Shown here in pieces: positions 23,618-32,265 of a stretch of 64,000 bases of DNA. This stretch comes from Actinokineospora enzanensis DSM 44649. Lineage in GTDB: Bacteria; Actinomycetota; Actinomycetes; Mycobacteriales; Pseudonocardiaceae. Location: positions 62,001-126,000 of the forward strand of contig NZ_KB894406.1 in assembly GCF_000374445.1 (NCBI RefSeq), in the 5' to 3' direction. A program made the translations under genes and the position numbers. The notes under the pieces were generated by a model that saw only the letters and a list, made by a program, of their open reading frames with translations, searched no databases and was not told where the DNA came from. Numbering within the stretch: position 1 is the stretch's first letter; each line of letters opens with the position of its first letter.

Positions 23618-24711
23618 CCGATGTGGACAGTGCGGACCTTGAGCTGCTGCGCGAGTCGGCGGCCAGGACGGCGGTGAGCGGCGAGCCGGACCAGGCCGCG
23701 TTGCTGGTGTTGCGGTCGTCCGGGTTGCTCGGCCTGCCCGTACCCGCCGCGCACGGTGGGCACGGAGGTGGGGCGCGGGAGATCAATCGGGTGGTTTCCC
23801 GGGTGGCCACGGCCAATCCGTCGCTGTCGATAGTACTGTTCCAGCATTGTGCCGTGGCGGCGCGGATCGCGGAGTGGGGCACGGTCGAGCAGCAGGAGCG
23901 GTTCCTGCCCCCGATGGCGCGTGGCGAGGTCCTGGCCGCGTCGGCCTGGAGCGAGACCGGGGTGGGGGCGGCCAAGAAGCGGCTCGGCACCACCGCGACC
24001 CGGCAGGCGGACGGTGGCTGGCTGCTGGACGGCGCCAAGGCGTTCACGACCGGGGCGGGGATCGCCGACCTGTACCTGGTGCTCGCGCAGACCTCGGCCC
24101 CGGTCGATGATCCGCGCAGTACCTATGGCTCGGTCGGGCAGTCGTTCTTCCTGGTGGACGCGCGGGCGGCGGGTGTGCATCCGGACCTGAGCCTGGACCT
24201 GGTCGGCATGCGCGGTTCGGCCACCGGGTTCCTGTCGCTGCGGGAGTGCGCGGTCGGGGCGGACGCGTCGCTCGGGCCGATCGGGGAGGCGCCGAGGATC
24301 ATCGCGGGCGTTCGGGCGACCGGGGCGACGTTGGGCGCGGTGTCGGTGGGTATCGCTGAGGCGGTGCTGGAGCTGACCCTGCGGCACCTCGACAGCCGGG
24401 GGTTGCTCGCGGCGCACGCCACCCGACATCGCATGGTGGAGCTGGGGTCGCGGGTGGAGGCGGCGCGGGCGATCGTCGAGCGGGCGGGGGCGCTCACCTC
24501 GGCGGACCCGAGCATGACGACGTTGCACAGCAAGCTGTTCGCGTCGGCCGTGGGCGAGGAGGTGGCGCTCGATGCGGCGCGGCTGCTCAGCTCGGCCGGG
24601 TACGTGGCGGGCCACCAGCTCAACTCGTTGCTCGCCGATGCCCGCGCGGTCGCGCTGATGGGGCCGACCGATGAGCTCTGCCGGGAGTTGGTGGCGGCGC
24701 CATGGGCCTGA
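23596..24711 (+). CDS. Acyl-CoA dehydrogenase family flavoprotein
   Basis: This 371-residue protein has acyl-CoA dehydrogenase features: GLLGLPVPAAHGG, ASAWSETGVGA in the flavin-binding middle domain, WLLDGAKAFTTGAG, a GMRGSATG segment and a helical C-terminus with a LADARAVALMGPTDEL flavin-contact region. It overlaps the PrpF-like gene by 22 bases and the amidohydrolase gene by 10. No CoA ligase is in the operon, so the substrate may not be a CoA ester. Relatives in natural-product pathways oxidise carrier-bound acids or hydroxylate amines. Confidence 0.82.
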   Translation: MSVATGVTDVDSADLELLRESAARTAVSGEPDQAALLVLRSSGLLGLPVPAAHGGHGGGAREINRVVSRVATANPSLSIVLFQHCAVAARIAEWGTVEQQERFLPPMARGEVLAASAWSETGVGAAKKRLGTTATRQADGGWLLDGAKAFTTGAGIADLYLVLAQTSAPVDDPRSTYGSVGQSFFLVDARAAGVHPDLSLDLVGMRGSATGFLSLRECAVGADASLGPIGEAPRIIAGVRATGATLGAVSVGIAEAVLELTLRHLDSRGLLAAHATRHRMVELGSRVEAARAIVERAGALTSADPSMTTLHSKLFASAVGEEVALDAARLLSSAGYVAGHQLNSLLADARAVALMGPTDELCRELVAAPWA

Positions 24712-26051
24712 GCGACCTGGCGGTGACCGGGCGCGTCGTGACTCCCGAGGGGGTACGCGCCGCGACCGTGCACGTCACCGACGGCAAGATCACCGCGATT
24801 GTCGACGAGCCCGGCGAGGCCGTGCGCACGATCGACGCGGGTGGCGCGTATGTGCTGCCCGGGTTGATCGACTCGCACGTGCACTTCCGTACGCCCGGGT
24901 TGGTGCACAAGGAGGACTGGGCGCACGGCAGTCGGGCGGCCGTGGTGGGTGGGGTCACGACGGTGATGGACATGCCCAACACCGTGCCGCCCACGCTCGA
25001 CCCGGGCACGGTCGCGGCCAAAGCGGCGTTGATCGAGGGGAGCTCGCTGGTCGACTACGCCTTCCACATCGGGGTCGATCCGGAGCGGCCCGAGCTGTTG
25101 GCCGAGCTGGATCCCGCTGTCGCGGTGAGCGCGAAGGTGTTCATGGCCGGGCACCACACGGCACCCACGGTCGTGCGCGATCCGGGTATCCTGGAGAAGG
25201 CGTTCGTGGCAGCGGCGGCCGGGGGAGTGCTGCTGGTCCTGCACGCGGAGGACGACGGGCTGTTCGAACTGCTCGACAACTGGCGTGGCCCGGTCGGTGC
25301 CTACGCGGACTATGAGCGTTGGCGGCCGCGCAGTGGGCCGATCTCGGCTGTCGCGCAGGTGATTCGGCTGGTCCAGCGGCATGGGACCAGGGCACACATC
25401 CTGCACCTGTCCACGGCCGAGGAGGCCGACCTGGTCACCGCGGCTGCGGCGTCCGGGTTGCCGTTGACGTTCGAGCTCACCGGCCACCACCTGACCTTCA
25501 CCGACGCGGACACCTGCCGTGTCGGCGCTCGCACTCGACTCGCGCCTGCCATTCGGGGGCGCGCCGACCAGGACCGGCTGTGGGCGGCTCTGTTCGCGGG
25601 CGAGGTGTCCACACTGGGGAGTGATCACGCTCCACACACTGTCGAGGAGAAGACCCGGCCTATCGCGGAGGCGCCGCCGGGTTTGCCTGGCGTGCAGGAG
25701 CTGGCGACGGCGGTGTGGACGGGCATGCGGCGTCGTCGGCCCGATGAGCCTGCCGACGTCGCGATCACCCGGCTGGTCCGGCACCTGTCGACGGTTCCCG
25801 CCGAGCTGTTCTCACTGCCTGGTAAGGGAAAGCTGGAAGTAGGCGCCGACGCGGACCTGGTGGTCTTCGATCCGGACCACCGCTGGATGCTCTCCGCCGC
25901 CGACGTCCGCGCCAAATGCGGCTGGTCCGCCTACGAGGGCTTCACCATGACCGGCCACGTCACCCACACGATCCGCGTGGGCACGTCGGTCTGGAACGCC
26001 GCCACCGGCGAGTTCGGCCAACCCACCGGCCGACGACTGGTGGTCCGGTGA
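24702..26051 (+). CDS. Cyclic amidohydrolase (dihydroorotase/hydantoinase/allantoinase-like)
   Basis: This 449-residue protein has the binuclear-metal site of the cyclic amidohydrolases: DSHVHFR (His59, His61), the carbamylated lysine in SAKVFMAG (Lys145), HAED (His181), HILHLS (His235) and GSDHAPH (Asp308). These enzymes open or close ureido rings such as hydantoins, dihydroorotate and allantoin. No other pyrimidine or purine genes are present. In this operon it may cyclise or cleave a carbamoylated amino acid. The stop overlaps the ATG of the acetyltransferase gene. Confidence 0.82.
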   Translation: MGLSDLAVTGRVVTPEGVRAATVHVTDGKITAIVDEPGEAVRTIDAGGAYVLPGLIDSHVHFRTPGLVHKEDWAHGSRAAVVGGVTTVMDMPNTVPPTLDPGTVAAKAALIEGSSLVDYAFHIGVDPERPELLAELDPAVAVSAKVFMAGHHTAPTVVRDPGILEKAFVAAAAGGVLLVLHAEDDGLFELLDNWRGPVGAYADYERWRPRSGPISAVAQVIRLVQRHGTRAHILHLSTAEEADLVTAAAASGLPLTFELTGHHLTFTDADTCRVGARTRLAPAIRGRADQDRLWAALFAGEVSTLGSDHAPHTVEEKTRPIAEAPPGLPGVQELATAVWTGMRRRRPDEPADVAITRLVRHLSTVPAELFSLPGKGKLEVGADADLVVFDPDHRWMLSAADVRAKCGWSAYEGFTMTGHVTHTIRVGTSVWNAATGEFGQPTGRRLVVR

Positions 26052-27862
26052 TGCGCGCACTCACCGAGACCCTGGATGTGGTGTTGGAGCGGGATCCGTC
26101 GGTGTGTTCGCGTGCGGAGGCGTTGTTGCATCCGACGGTGATCGCGGTGTTGGGACATCGGGTCGCGCATCGGCTGTATCGGCGGGGGAGGCGCACGGCC
26201 GCGTTGGCGGTGGCCGCGGTGGCGCGGTTGCTGTCCGGGGGGATCGAGATCCATCCCGGGGCGCGGATCGGGCGGCGGTTCTTCGTCGACCACGGGTGCG
26301 GTGTCGTGATCGGGTCCGCGACCGTGATCGGCGATGACGTGACCGTGTTCCACCAGGTCACCGTGGGTGCGATGGGGACGGGTGGGCACCCCCGGCTGGG
26401 TGACCGGGTGGTCGTCGGGGCCAATGCCACGGTGACCGGGCCGATCACCGTCGGGGATGACGTGCACATCGGGGCGAACGCGCTGGTCTGTGTGGATGTA
26501 CGGGCCGGGGCCACGGTGTTCGCGCCGCGGGCGCGGGTGCGGCCGCGGGTGGAGGCGTCGACCAGGAGGACTGATGGAGCCGAATTGGACGGACGGGCCG
26601 CTTGGGCGGCGCGGTCCGGCTCGCCGACCGACGCGGGAGGACTTCGCGCTGTGGGAGACCGAGTTGAGCACCGACGAGGCGCCGACCGGACCGCCGTGGT
26701 GGTGGTGGGCGGCGGGATCGCTGGCCTGGCCCTCGGTGTTTCCCTGGGACTGGCGGGGCGACCCGTCACGGTGATCGAACGCGCGCCCCGGGTGCGGGCG
26801 GGTGGTGCCGGGCTGGTGCTGTATCCGAACGGGGTGGCCGCGTTGGACGCGGTGAGCCCGAGGCTGGGTGCCGCCGTGCGCGCGGCCGGGCATGTACCCG
26901 CGCCGGGGGAGGCGCGGCCGTTGGTGACTCCGGCGGGTGAGGTGTTGTCCGCGGATCCGGTCGGCTCGTTGCGCGACCGGTTCGGTACGCCGCAGGTGTG
27001 TGTGTTGCGGTCCGCGTTGCAGGACGCGCTGCTCGCCGAGGCCGAGTGCGTCGGCGTCGAGTTGCATCGGGGGCAGGCCGCGGTCGGGTACGCCGATCAT
27101 GGCGACCACGTGACGGTCGCCCTCGCCGACGGCGAGACCCTGGGCGGCTCGGTGCTCGTCGGCGCGGACGGTGTCAACTCCCGGGTCCGCCGGGCCCTGC
27201 TGGATGATGGCGCGCCCACCTACCGTGGCTACACGTCCGTGCGCGGTCGTTCCCCCGCGCCCGCGCCGTTCCCGCACGGGGTCACGGTCGCGGGCCAAGG
27301 CATCGACGTGTTCTGCGCGCCGGTCGGCGGTGGCGAGGTGTACTGGACCGCCAAGATCACCGCGCAGCCCGGGGCATGGCCTGCCAAGGACCCCGACACC
27401 GCGCGGGCCGACCTGCTCGACCTGGTCGCGGGCTGGCACCCGGCGCTGGTCGGGATGATCGCCGACACCGCGCCCGGCCTGGTGGTCACCGACATCCACG
27501 ACCGCGACCCGGTCGCCGACTGGTCGGTCAACCGCGTCACCCTCGCCGGGGACGCGGCCCATCCGATGTCGCCCGCCATGGGGCAGGGGGCCTCGATGGC
27601 CCTGGAGGACGCGGTCGTGTTGGCCGCCCACCTGCTCGACACCCCCGACCCGGTTACCGCCCTGACCGACTACTGCGCTCGTCGCGCTCCACGCACCGCG
27701 CAGGTCGTGCTCGGTTCCCGCCGCAAGGGCGGGGTCGATGAGCAGGCTGATGGTGCGCGGGGGGATCGGGCCGCGCACGAGTTCACCACCGAGGGCGACG
27801 CCTTGGCCGGCTTGTTCGGTTGGCGCCCGGAGGCGCCGGTGCGGCAGGGCGGAATGTCGTGA
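26051..27862 (+). CDS. Serine O-acetyltransferase-like domain in frame with an FAD-dependent monooxygenase
   Basis: One open frame of 603 codons holds two enzymes. Residues 1-172 are a CysE-like left-handed beta-helix: HRVAHRLYRRGRR, GGIEIHPGARIGRRFFVDHG, VTVGAMGTGGHPRLGDRVV. Residues 215-603 are a group A flavin monooxygenase: GGGIAG (220-225), GADGVNSRVRRAL, LAGDAAHPMSPAMGQG. The join (about 173-215) has poor third-position GC. It contains AGGAGGACTG before an ATG (26574) in another frame whose codons look coding for about 40 residues, and a GTG at 26651 that could start the monooxygenase alone. The arrangement may be a fusion, two coupled genes, or two genes scrambled by sequence errors. 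The acetyltransferase would make O-acetylserine for the downstream cysteine-synthase homologue. Confidence 0.7.
   Translation: MRALTETLDVVLERDPSVCSRAEALLHPTVIAVLGHRVAHRLYRRGRRTAALAVAAVARLLSGGIEIHPGARIGRRFFVDHGCGVVIGSATVIGDDVTVFHQVTVGAMGTGGHPRLGDRVVVGANATVTGPITVGDDVHIGANALVCVDVRAGATVFAPRARVRPRVEASTRRTDGAELDGRAAWAARSGSPTDAGGLRAVGDRVEHRRGADRTAVVVVGGGIAGLALGVSLGLAGRPVTVIERAPRVRAGGAGLVLYPNGVAALDAVSPRLGAAVRAAGHVPAPGEARPLVTPAGEVLSADPVGSLRDRFGTPQVCVLRSALQDALLAEAECVGVELHRGQAAVGYADHGDHVTVALADGETLGGSVLVGADGVNSRVRRALLDDGAPTYRGYTSVRGRSPAPAPFPHGVTVAGQGIDVFCAPVGGGEVYWTAKITAQPGAWPAKDPDTARADLLDLVAGWHPALVGMIADTAPGLVVTDIHDRDPVADWSVNRVTLAGDAAHPMSPAMGQGASMALEDAVVLAAHLLDTPDPVTALTDYCARRAPRTAQVVLGSRRKGGVDEQADGARGDRAAHEFTTEGDALAGLFGWRPEAPVRQGGMS
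26574..26774 (+). other. Alternative coding-like frame at the acetyltransferase/monooxygenase junction
   Basis: ATG 26574 is preceded at ideal distance by AGGAGG and overlaps a TGA as in TGATG coupling. The first 40 codons (starting MEPNWTDGPLGRR, then REDFALWETELSTDEAPTG) have high GC at third positions, unlike the overlapping fusion frame. After a run of GTGG repeats near 26695 the frame becomes WWWW and loses sense, while the fusion frame becomes VVVVGGG. This suggests a real start here with a frameshift at the repeat, or a short overlapping gene. Confidence 0.4.
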
Positions 27863-27929
27863 GTACTGCGGGCTGCCGATGGCCGCACCACTGGCTGAGT
27901 GTTCGGAGATGTCGAGATGGGAGGATGCG

Positions 27930-28895
27930 ATGACCGGCACATGGGCGCCCGCGCCGTTGCGGGTGGCGGAGTCGATGGACGACCTGGTCGGTGAGACGCC
28001 ACTACTGCAGCTCGCGTTGCCAGGGGCGCGCGAGGACGTGCGGGTGTTGGCGAAGCTGGAGATGTTCAACCCGTTGGGCAGCGTCAAGGATCGGGCCGCG
28101 CTGTACATGGTGCGGCAGGCCGAGCAGAGCGGTGAGCTTCCGGCCACCGGCGGGGTCGTCGTGGAGGCGTCCTCCGGCAACACCGGGATCGCGCTCGCCG
28201 CCATGTGTGCCGTGCGTGGGCATCGGTGTGTGATCATCCTGCCGGACAACGCCACCGCGGAGCGTCGGTCGATTCTCACGGCGTTCGGGGCCGAGATCGT
28301 GTACTCGCCGTTCCAGGAGGGGCTGGCCGGGGCGATCGTGCTGTCCGAGCAGGTGCAGCGGGACATCCCGGGGTCGTGGTTGGTGCACCAGGACAGGAAT
28401 CCCGGCAACACCGCCGCGCACTACGAGACCACCGCTCCCGAGATCTGGCGCGACACCGATGGCGAGGTGGATGTCTTCGTCTGTGCCGTCGGTACCGGCG
28501 GCACGCTCTCCGGTGTCGCCCGCTATCTCAAGGAACGTCGGGACGTGCACGTCGTCGCCGTCGAGCCCGCCGGGTCGCCGGTGCTCTCCGGTGGTGAGCG
28601 CGGACCGCACCGGATCCCGGGGATCGGTGGGGGGTTCGTCAACGACGTCACCGACCGGAGTGTGATCGACGAGATCATCACGATCACCGACGAGGACGCC
28701 GCCGCCGCCACCCTTGAGCTCGCCCGGGGCTTCGGCGTGTTCGTCGGTGTCTCCTCCGGGGCCGCCGCGCACGGGGCGCGGCTGGTGGCGGGGCGGGAGC
28801 GGTGGGCAGGGCGGACCGTGGTGACGGTCCTGCCGGACACCGGGGAGCGTTATCTGTCCATCTGGGACGGACTGACCGAGGAAGGCCAGCCATGA
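27930..28895 (+). CDS. Cysteine synthase family PLP enzyme (O-acetylserine sulfhydrylase-like)
   Basis: This 321-residue PLP fold-type II enzyme has LVGETPLLQL, NPLGSVKDRAA with PLP lysine Lys53, EASSGNTGIALA for the substrate loop, VGTGGTLSGVARYL for the phosphate and GVSSGAAAHGA near the end. The start at 27930 follows GGGAGGATGCG. It would condense O-acetylserine with a nucleophile. With the acetyltransferase in the same operon and no sulfur-assimilation genes present, the nucleophile may be nitrogen or oxygen rather than sulfide, giving a beta-substituted alanine, as in the cycloserine and diaminopropionate pathways. The stop overlaps the methyltransferase ATG. Confidence 0.85.
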   Translation: MTGTWAPAPLRVAESMDDLVGETPLLQLALPGAREDVRVLAKLEMFNPLGSVKDRAALYMVRQAEQSGELPATGGVVVEASSGNTGIALAAMCAVRGHRCVIILPDNATAERRSILTAFGAEIVYSPFQEGLAGAIVLSEQVQRDIPGSWLVHQDRNPGNTAAHYETTAPEIWRDTDGEVDVFVCAVGTGGTLSGVARYLKERRDVHVVAVEPAGSPVLSGGERGPHRIPGIGGGFVNDVTDRSVIDEIITITDEDAAAATLELARGFGVFVGVSSGAAAHGARLVAGRERWAGRTVVTVLPDTGERYLSIWDGLTEEGQP

Positions 28896-29629
28896 CCGAG
28901 ACTTTTCAGAACGATACCGGCAGCAGGACGCACTGGAACGACGTCGTCATCGACTACGACAAGGTGCTCGACACCGACGAGTCGAACGTCGTGCTGCTCG
29001 CCACCGCCGTCGACCGGCTGCCGCGCACCGCCGCGGAGATCCTGGACATCGGCTCCGGGACCGGGCGGCTCACCTCGCTGTGCCGGAAGGCGTTGCCTGC
29101 GGCCGCGATCGTGGGCGTCGACCCGGCGCCGACCATGGTCGCGGCGGCGGAGAAGAAGTTCGCGGGCGACGGGAACATCCGGTTCCTCGAAGCCATCGCC
29201 GAGGACCTGTCGGTGTTCCCGGACGCCAGTTTCGACGTCGCGATCAGCAGTTTCGCCCTGCACCACATGGAGCTCGACGCCTACGACACCGCCGCCGCCG
29301 AGATCTTCCGGGTACTGCGGCCCGGCGGCAGCTTCGTCAACGCCGACCAGTTCTGCCGCGTGATGGGGCCCGCCGGGAGTCCGGAGCGGGCCACGGACGT
29401 GCTCGACCTGCTCACCGCCAAGGCCCGCCACTACCTGCGCGAGGCCTGCTTCGAGCGGATGCTGTTGCAGGTCGACCTGCTGCCGCGGTTCATGCGCGAG
29501 GACGGCGAGATCCTGACCACCCCGGAGTACTGGCGCGACGCCCTCGTGCGCGCGGGATTCTCCCAGGTGGACATCGTGGAGACGCCGCCCGCGGAGCTGA
29601 TGAACCGGGTCATCGTCGCGGTCAAGTAG
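28892..29629 (+). CDS. SAM-dependent class I methyltransferase
   Basis: This 245-residue protein has motif I EILDIGSGTGRLTSLCRKA, an acidic residue in VGVDPAPTMV, then FDVAISSFALHHMEL and LRPGGSFVNADQF. It is a small-molecule methyltransferase of the ubiE/UbiG-like type; the methyl acceptor cannot be read from the sequence. It overlaps the preceding gene by four bases (ATGA) and ends the operon just before a strong hairpin. Confidence 0.85.
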   Translation: MTETFQNDTGSRTHWNDVVIDYDKVLDTDESNVVLLATAVDRLPRTAAEILDIGSGTGRLTSLCRKALPAAAIVGVDPAPTMVAAAEKKFAGDGNIRFLEAIAEDLSVFPDASFDVAISSFALHHMELDAYDTAAAEIFRVLRPGGSFVNADQFCRVMGPAGSPERATDVLDLLTAKARHYLREACFERMLLQVDLLPRFMREDGEILTTPEYWRDALVRAGFSQVDIVETPPAELMNRVIVAVK

Positions 29630-29637
29630 GGCACAGC

Positions 29638-29668
29638 GGTGGGCCCCGGAGCGATTCCGGGGCCCACC
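29638..29668. terminator. Convergent hairpin terminator
   Basis: GGTGGGCCCCGG and CCGGGGCCCACC pair perfectly with a 7-base loop, 8 bases after the methyltransferase stop. It can serve both the plus-strand operon and the minus-strand membrane-protein gene, whose stop is at 29698. Confidence 0.8.
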
Positions 29669-29697
29669 TTCCCTGTTGTTCCCTCTTCGCAGAGGCT

Positions 29698-30444
29698 CTA
29701 CCGGCCGGTCTTCACCGGCTCCTGGGCGGTAACCTGTGGTGCCTCCGGCTGCCGCCGCGGCCTGCTGCGCGGCAGCAGGAAGGCCACGGCCACGATCCAG
29801 AGCATGCCGGTGAACCGGCCGATCGGGATCAGCATCGCCACGTCCTTCGACAGCAGCGTGAGCAGCGACAGCACCCCGATCGCCGCGATGACCACGCCCA
29901 CGATGCCGAACCAGCGCGGCACGGCGCGCAGGAACAGCGCGGTCACCGCGATGCCCGCGATCAGCAGGGCCAGGCCCGCGGTGTGCGCGGGACCGCCCAG
30001 GGCGAAGAAGAGGTACTGCAGCGCCCGCACCAGGGTCGGGTCGTCGGTGACGCCTGCCTGGCCGAGTGTCCACTGGAGCAGGCCGTTGAGGCCGAGGAAC
30101 GCCGAGGCCAGGATGCCGCCGATCCCGCCGATGACCGGGCCGGGCACGTTCGGCGCCAGGTAGCGCATCCGGGAGACCGACACCGCGGTGAACACCGCGA
30201 GCGCGATCGCCGCGTCGAACTGGAGGAAGCCGTTCACCTGCAGGGCCGTGTGGCTGCCGGTGAAGTAGTCCTGCACGGTCTGCGGGTCGGAGAACGGGGA
30301 CGGGGTGGGGCCGGTGCCGAGGATGGGCCCGAGCACCAGGCTGGCGACGAACAGCAGCAGGAACGCGAGCGCCGGTGCGGCCAGCGGCGGCCCGACGTGC
30401 CGGGCCGCCGAACGGCCGGGGGCCTCCTGCGGGGCAGTGGTCAT
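29698..30444 (-). CDS. Multispanning membrane protein (DUF4386-like)
   Basis: This 248-residue protein has about six hydrophobic segments: ALAFLLLFVASLVLG, VIGGIGGILASAFLGL, ALLIAGIAVTALFL, FGIVGVVIAAIGVLSLL and MLWIVAVAFLLP. The loop DPQTVQDYFTGSHTALQVNG recalls DUF4386 family proteins. The function is unknown. It is 91 bases downstream of the quinoprotein-like gene, and the gap is AT-rich with GATAG-N19-CTATC, so it may have its own promoter. Confidence 0.6.
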   Translation of the reverse strand: MTTAPQEAPGRSAARHVGPPLAAPALAFLLLFVASLVLGPILGTGPTPSPFSDPQTVQDYFTGSHTALQVNGFLQFDAAIALAVFTAVSVSRMRYLAPNVPGPVIGGIGGILASAFLGLNGLLQWTLGQAGVTDDPTLVRALQYLFFALGGPAHTAGLALLIAGIAVTALFLRAVPRWFGIVGVVIAAIGVLSLLTLLSKDVAMLIPIGRFTGMLWIVAVAFLLPRSRPRRQPEAPQVTAQEPVKTGR

Positions 30445-30535
30445 GATCGTCCTTCCGCCGGGCTGGCGAGATAGTTACATGTGTTGAATGATTCTATCGC
30501 TGTCAGTATGCACCCATCCGCGGGATTGGCAAGAC

Positions 30536-32200
30536 CTACACGCCGAAGGCCAGGAGGACGGTGCCCTTGTTGTCGGTGGGATAGAAGGGGTAGTACCCGG
30601 CCTGGACGTACAGCATCCCGTCGACGACCACGGCGCCGCCGTTCGCGCCGATGGCCCGGCCCATGCCGACCTGCCCGTTCACACCCTGGAACGTCTGCAC
30701 GGCATCGAACTGCCAGAGGAGCTTCCCGTCGGCGGCGGAGAAAACCCGCATCTTGCCGTCCGCGCTGCCCTCGTAGACGAGGCCCGGGGTGGCGGTGACG
30801 GCGGACGGGTAGGCGCGCTCGCAGAGATCGGCGAACTTGGCGGCACCGCCGGTGCCGCAACCGTCCGCCGGGTGCACGGACTTCCACTCGATCCGGCCGG
30901 TGCGCGCGTCCAGGGAGAAGAGAGTCGCCGGGTTGCCGCGCCAGGTGGCCACGTAGATGTGCTTGCCGTCGAAGCTGCTGCCCCACGGCACACCCGCGCT
31001 CCCCGGGTCCTCGTGCGCCATGTTCGGTGTGGAGAGCCGTGTCTGCCACACGGTCTGTCCGGTGCGCGCGTCCAGGGCCCAGAACACGCCTGCCTTCTGC
31101 GCGATGCCGAGGACCGTGCGGTTGCCGATGCGGAACAGGTTGCCGGTGGCCCCGAAGTCGAAGTTCTGCGCGGTCCCGTCGTAGTGGGAGGGGCAGTACT
31201 CGGCCGGGTCGGGCCAGGTGCACGACTGGTTGTGCACGTCGTCGAACACCATCTGCCGCTTCCACCTGATGGTGCCCCGGTCCAGGTCGACGGCGAGAAC
31301 GGCGTCGATGTTCTCGGTCTTCTCGGCCCCGGTGCCGATGTGCGCGTTGCCGGTGCCGACGTAGAGGGTGCGGGTGGCCTCGTCGATCACCGGGCTGGAC
31401 CAGATCGCGGCACCCGCCGGTCCGAGCTTGGGTGCGCCGCTGGGCCAGGTGCCGATCTGCTTGGCGGGCGGCATCAGCGGCAGCTTCCAGACGACGGCCC
31501 CGGTCCTGGCGTCGAGGGCGTCGACGTGGCCGCTGAAGGAGCAGCAGGCGTAGTCGGGCCTGTTGGCGGAGCCCGCCTCGTTGGAGGAGACTCCGATGTA
31601 GACCTTGTCGTCGAAGACCATGGGGGAGCTGGTGAGCCAGGTGGCGGCGTGGGTGTCCACCTGGGTCGACCACCGGTGTGCGCCGGTGTTCTTGTCCACA
31701 CCGTAGACATAGCCCCGGCTGTCTCCGAAGTAGACGGTGTCGCCCGCGACGGCGGCCCCGTCGCGGATCAGGTTCGGGTTGTCGGCCGTGCCGGGGCCCG
31801 CGGGGAGGTCGTAGGTCCATTTGGTGGCGCCGGACCTGGCATCCAGGGCGCGGAACCTGCCGTCGGGGCCGCCGACATAGAGGACGTTGCCGACGACGGC
31901 GGGCTGACTGCCCATGCGGGCGTAGGGGACATAGGGGTAGGTGTAGGCCCATTTGAGCTTGAGGTTGCCGACGGTGGCGGGCGTGATCTTTTTCTCCGCA
32001 CCGTTGAACCGGCTGCCGGACATGTCCTTCTGCCAGGTGGGCCATTCGGCCGTGCGCGACCCCAGGGCGGCCACCTCCGGCTCGGCGGCAGGCGTGTTCA
32101 GGACGGCCCGAACCCCGATCCCCACCGGAACGACAAGCGCCACGGCCGCGACCACACCCGCGATCCGCCATTGATTTCTGTTGATACCCAACGAGAACAC
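30536..32200 (-). CDS. Exported PQQ-type beta-propeller protein
   Basis: This 554-residue protein has an N-terminal hydrophobic segment (VVAAVALVVPVGIGV, about residues 16-30) that serves as signal or anchor. It is followed by an eight-bladed quinoprotein propeller with repeated tryptophan-docking motifs (ALDARTGQTVWQ, VDKNTGAHRWS, ALDARSGATKW). CCSF and DGCGTG supply cysteines that may form disulfides outside the cell. Related proteins are quinoprotein alcohol dehydrogenases or their inactive relatives. It heads a minus-strand run with the DUF4386 gene. An oxidative step on an exported polyketide is possible; PQQ genes are not in the window. Confidence 0.72.
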   Translation of the reverse strand: MFSLGINRNQWRIAGVVAAVALVVPVGIGVRAVLNTPAAEPEVAALGSRTAEWPTWQKDMSGSRFNGAEKKITPATVGNLKLKWAYTYPYVPYARMGSQPAVVGNVLYVGGPDGRFRALDARSGATKWTYDLPAGPGTADNPNLIRDGAAVAGDTVYFGDSRGYVYGVDKNTGAHRWSTQVDTHAATWLTSSPMVFDDKVYIGVSSNEAGSANRPDYACCSFSGHVDALDARTGAVVWKLPLMPPAKQIGTWPSGAPKLGPAGAAIWSSPVIDEATRTLYVGTGNAHIGTGAEKTENIDAVLAVDLDRGTIRWKRQMVFDDVHNQSCTWPDPAEYCPSHYDGTAQNFDFGATGNLFRIGNRTVLGIAQKAGVFWALDARTGQTVWQTRLSTPNMAHEDPGSAGVPWGSSFDGKHIYVATWRGNPATLFSLDARTGRIEWKSVHPADGCGTGGAAKFADLCERAYPSAVTATPGLVYEGSADGKMRVFSAADGKLLWQFDAVQTFQGVNGQVGMGRAIGANGGAVVVDGMLYVQAGYYPFYPTDNKGTVLLAFGV

Positions 32201-32265
32201 CCCTCACATAGGTGATGGCGTGGGAGACCGGAAAACGGGCCCCCACGCCATCCGGCGAAAACGAG

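Noticed and set aside
20796-29629. Ordinary cysteine/asparagine biosynthesis operon
   Set aside because: It includes an isomerase, an acyl-CoA dehydrogenase, a hydantoinase-like enzyme, a monooxygenase and a methyltransferase, which primary pathways do not need.
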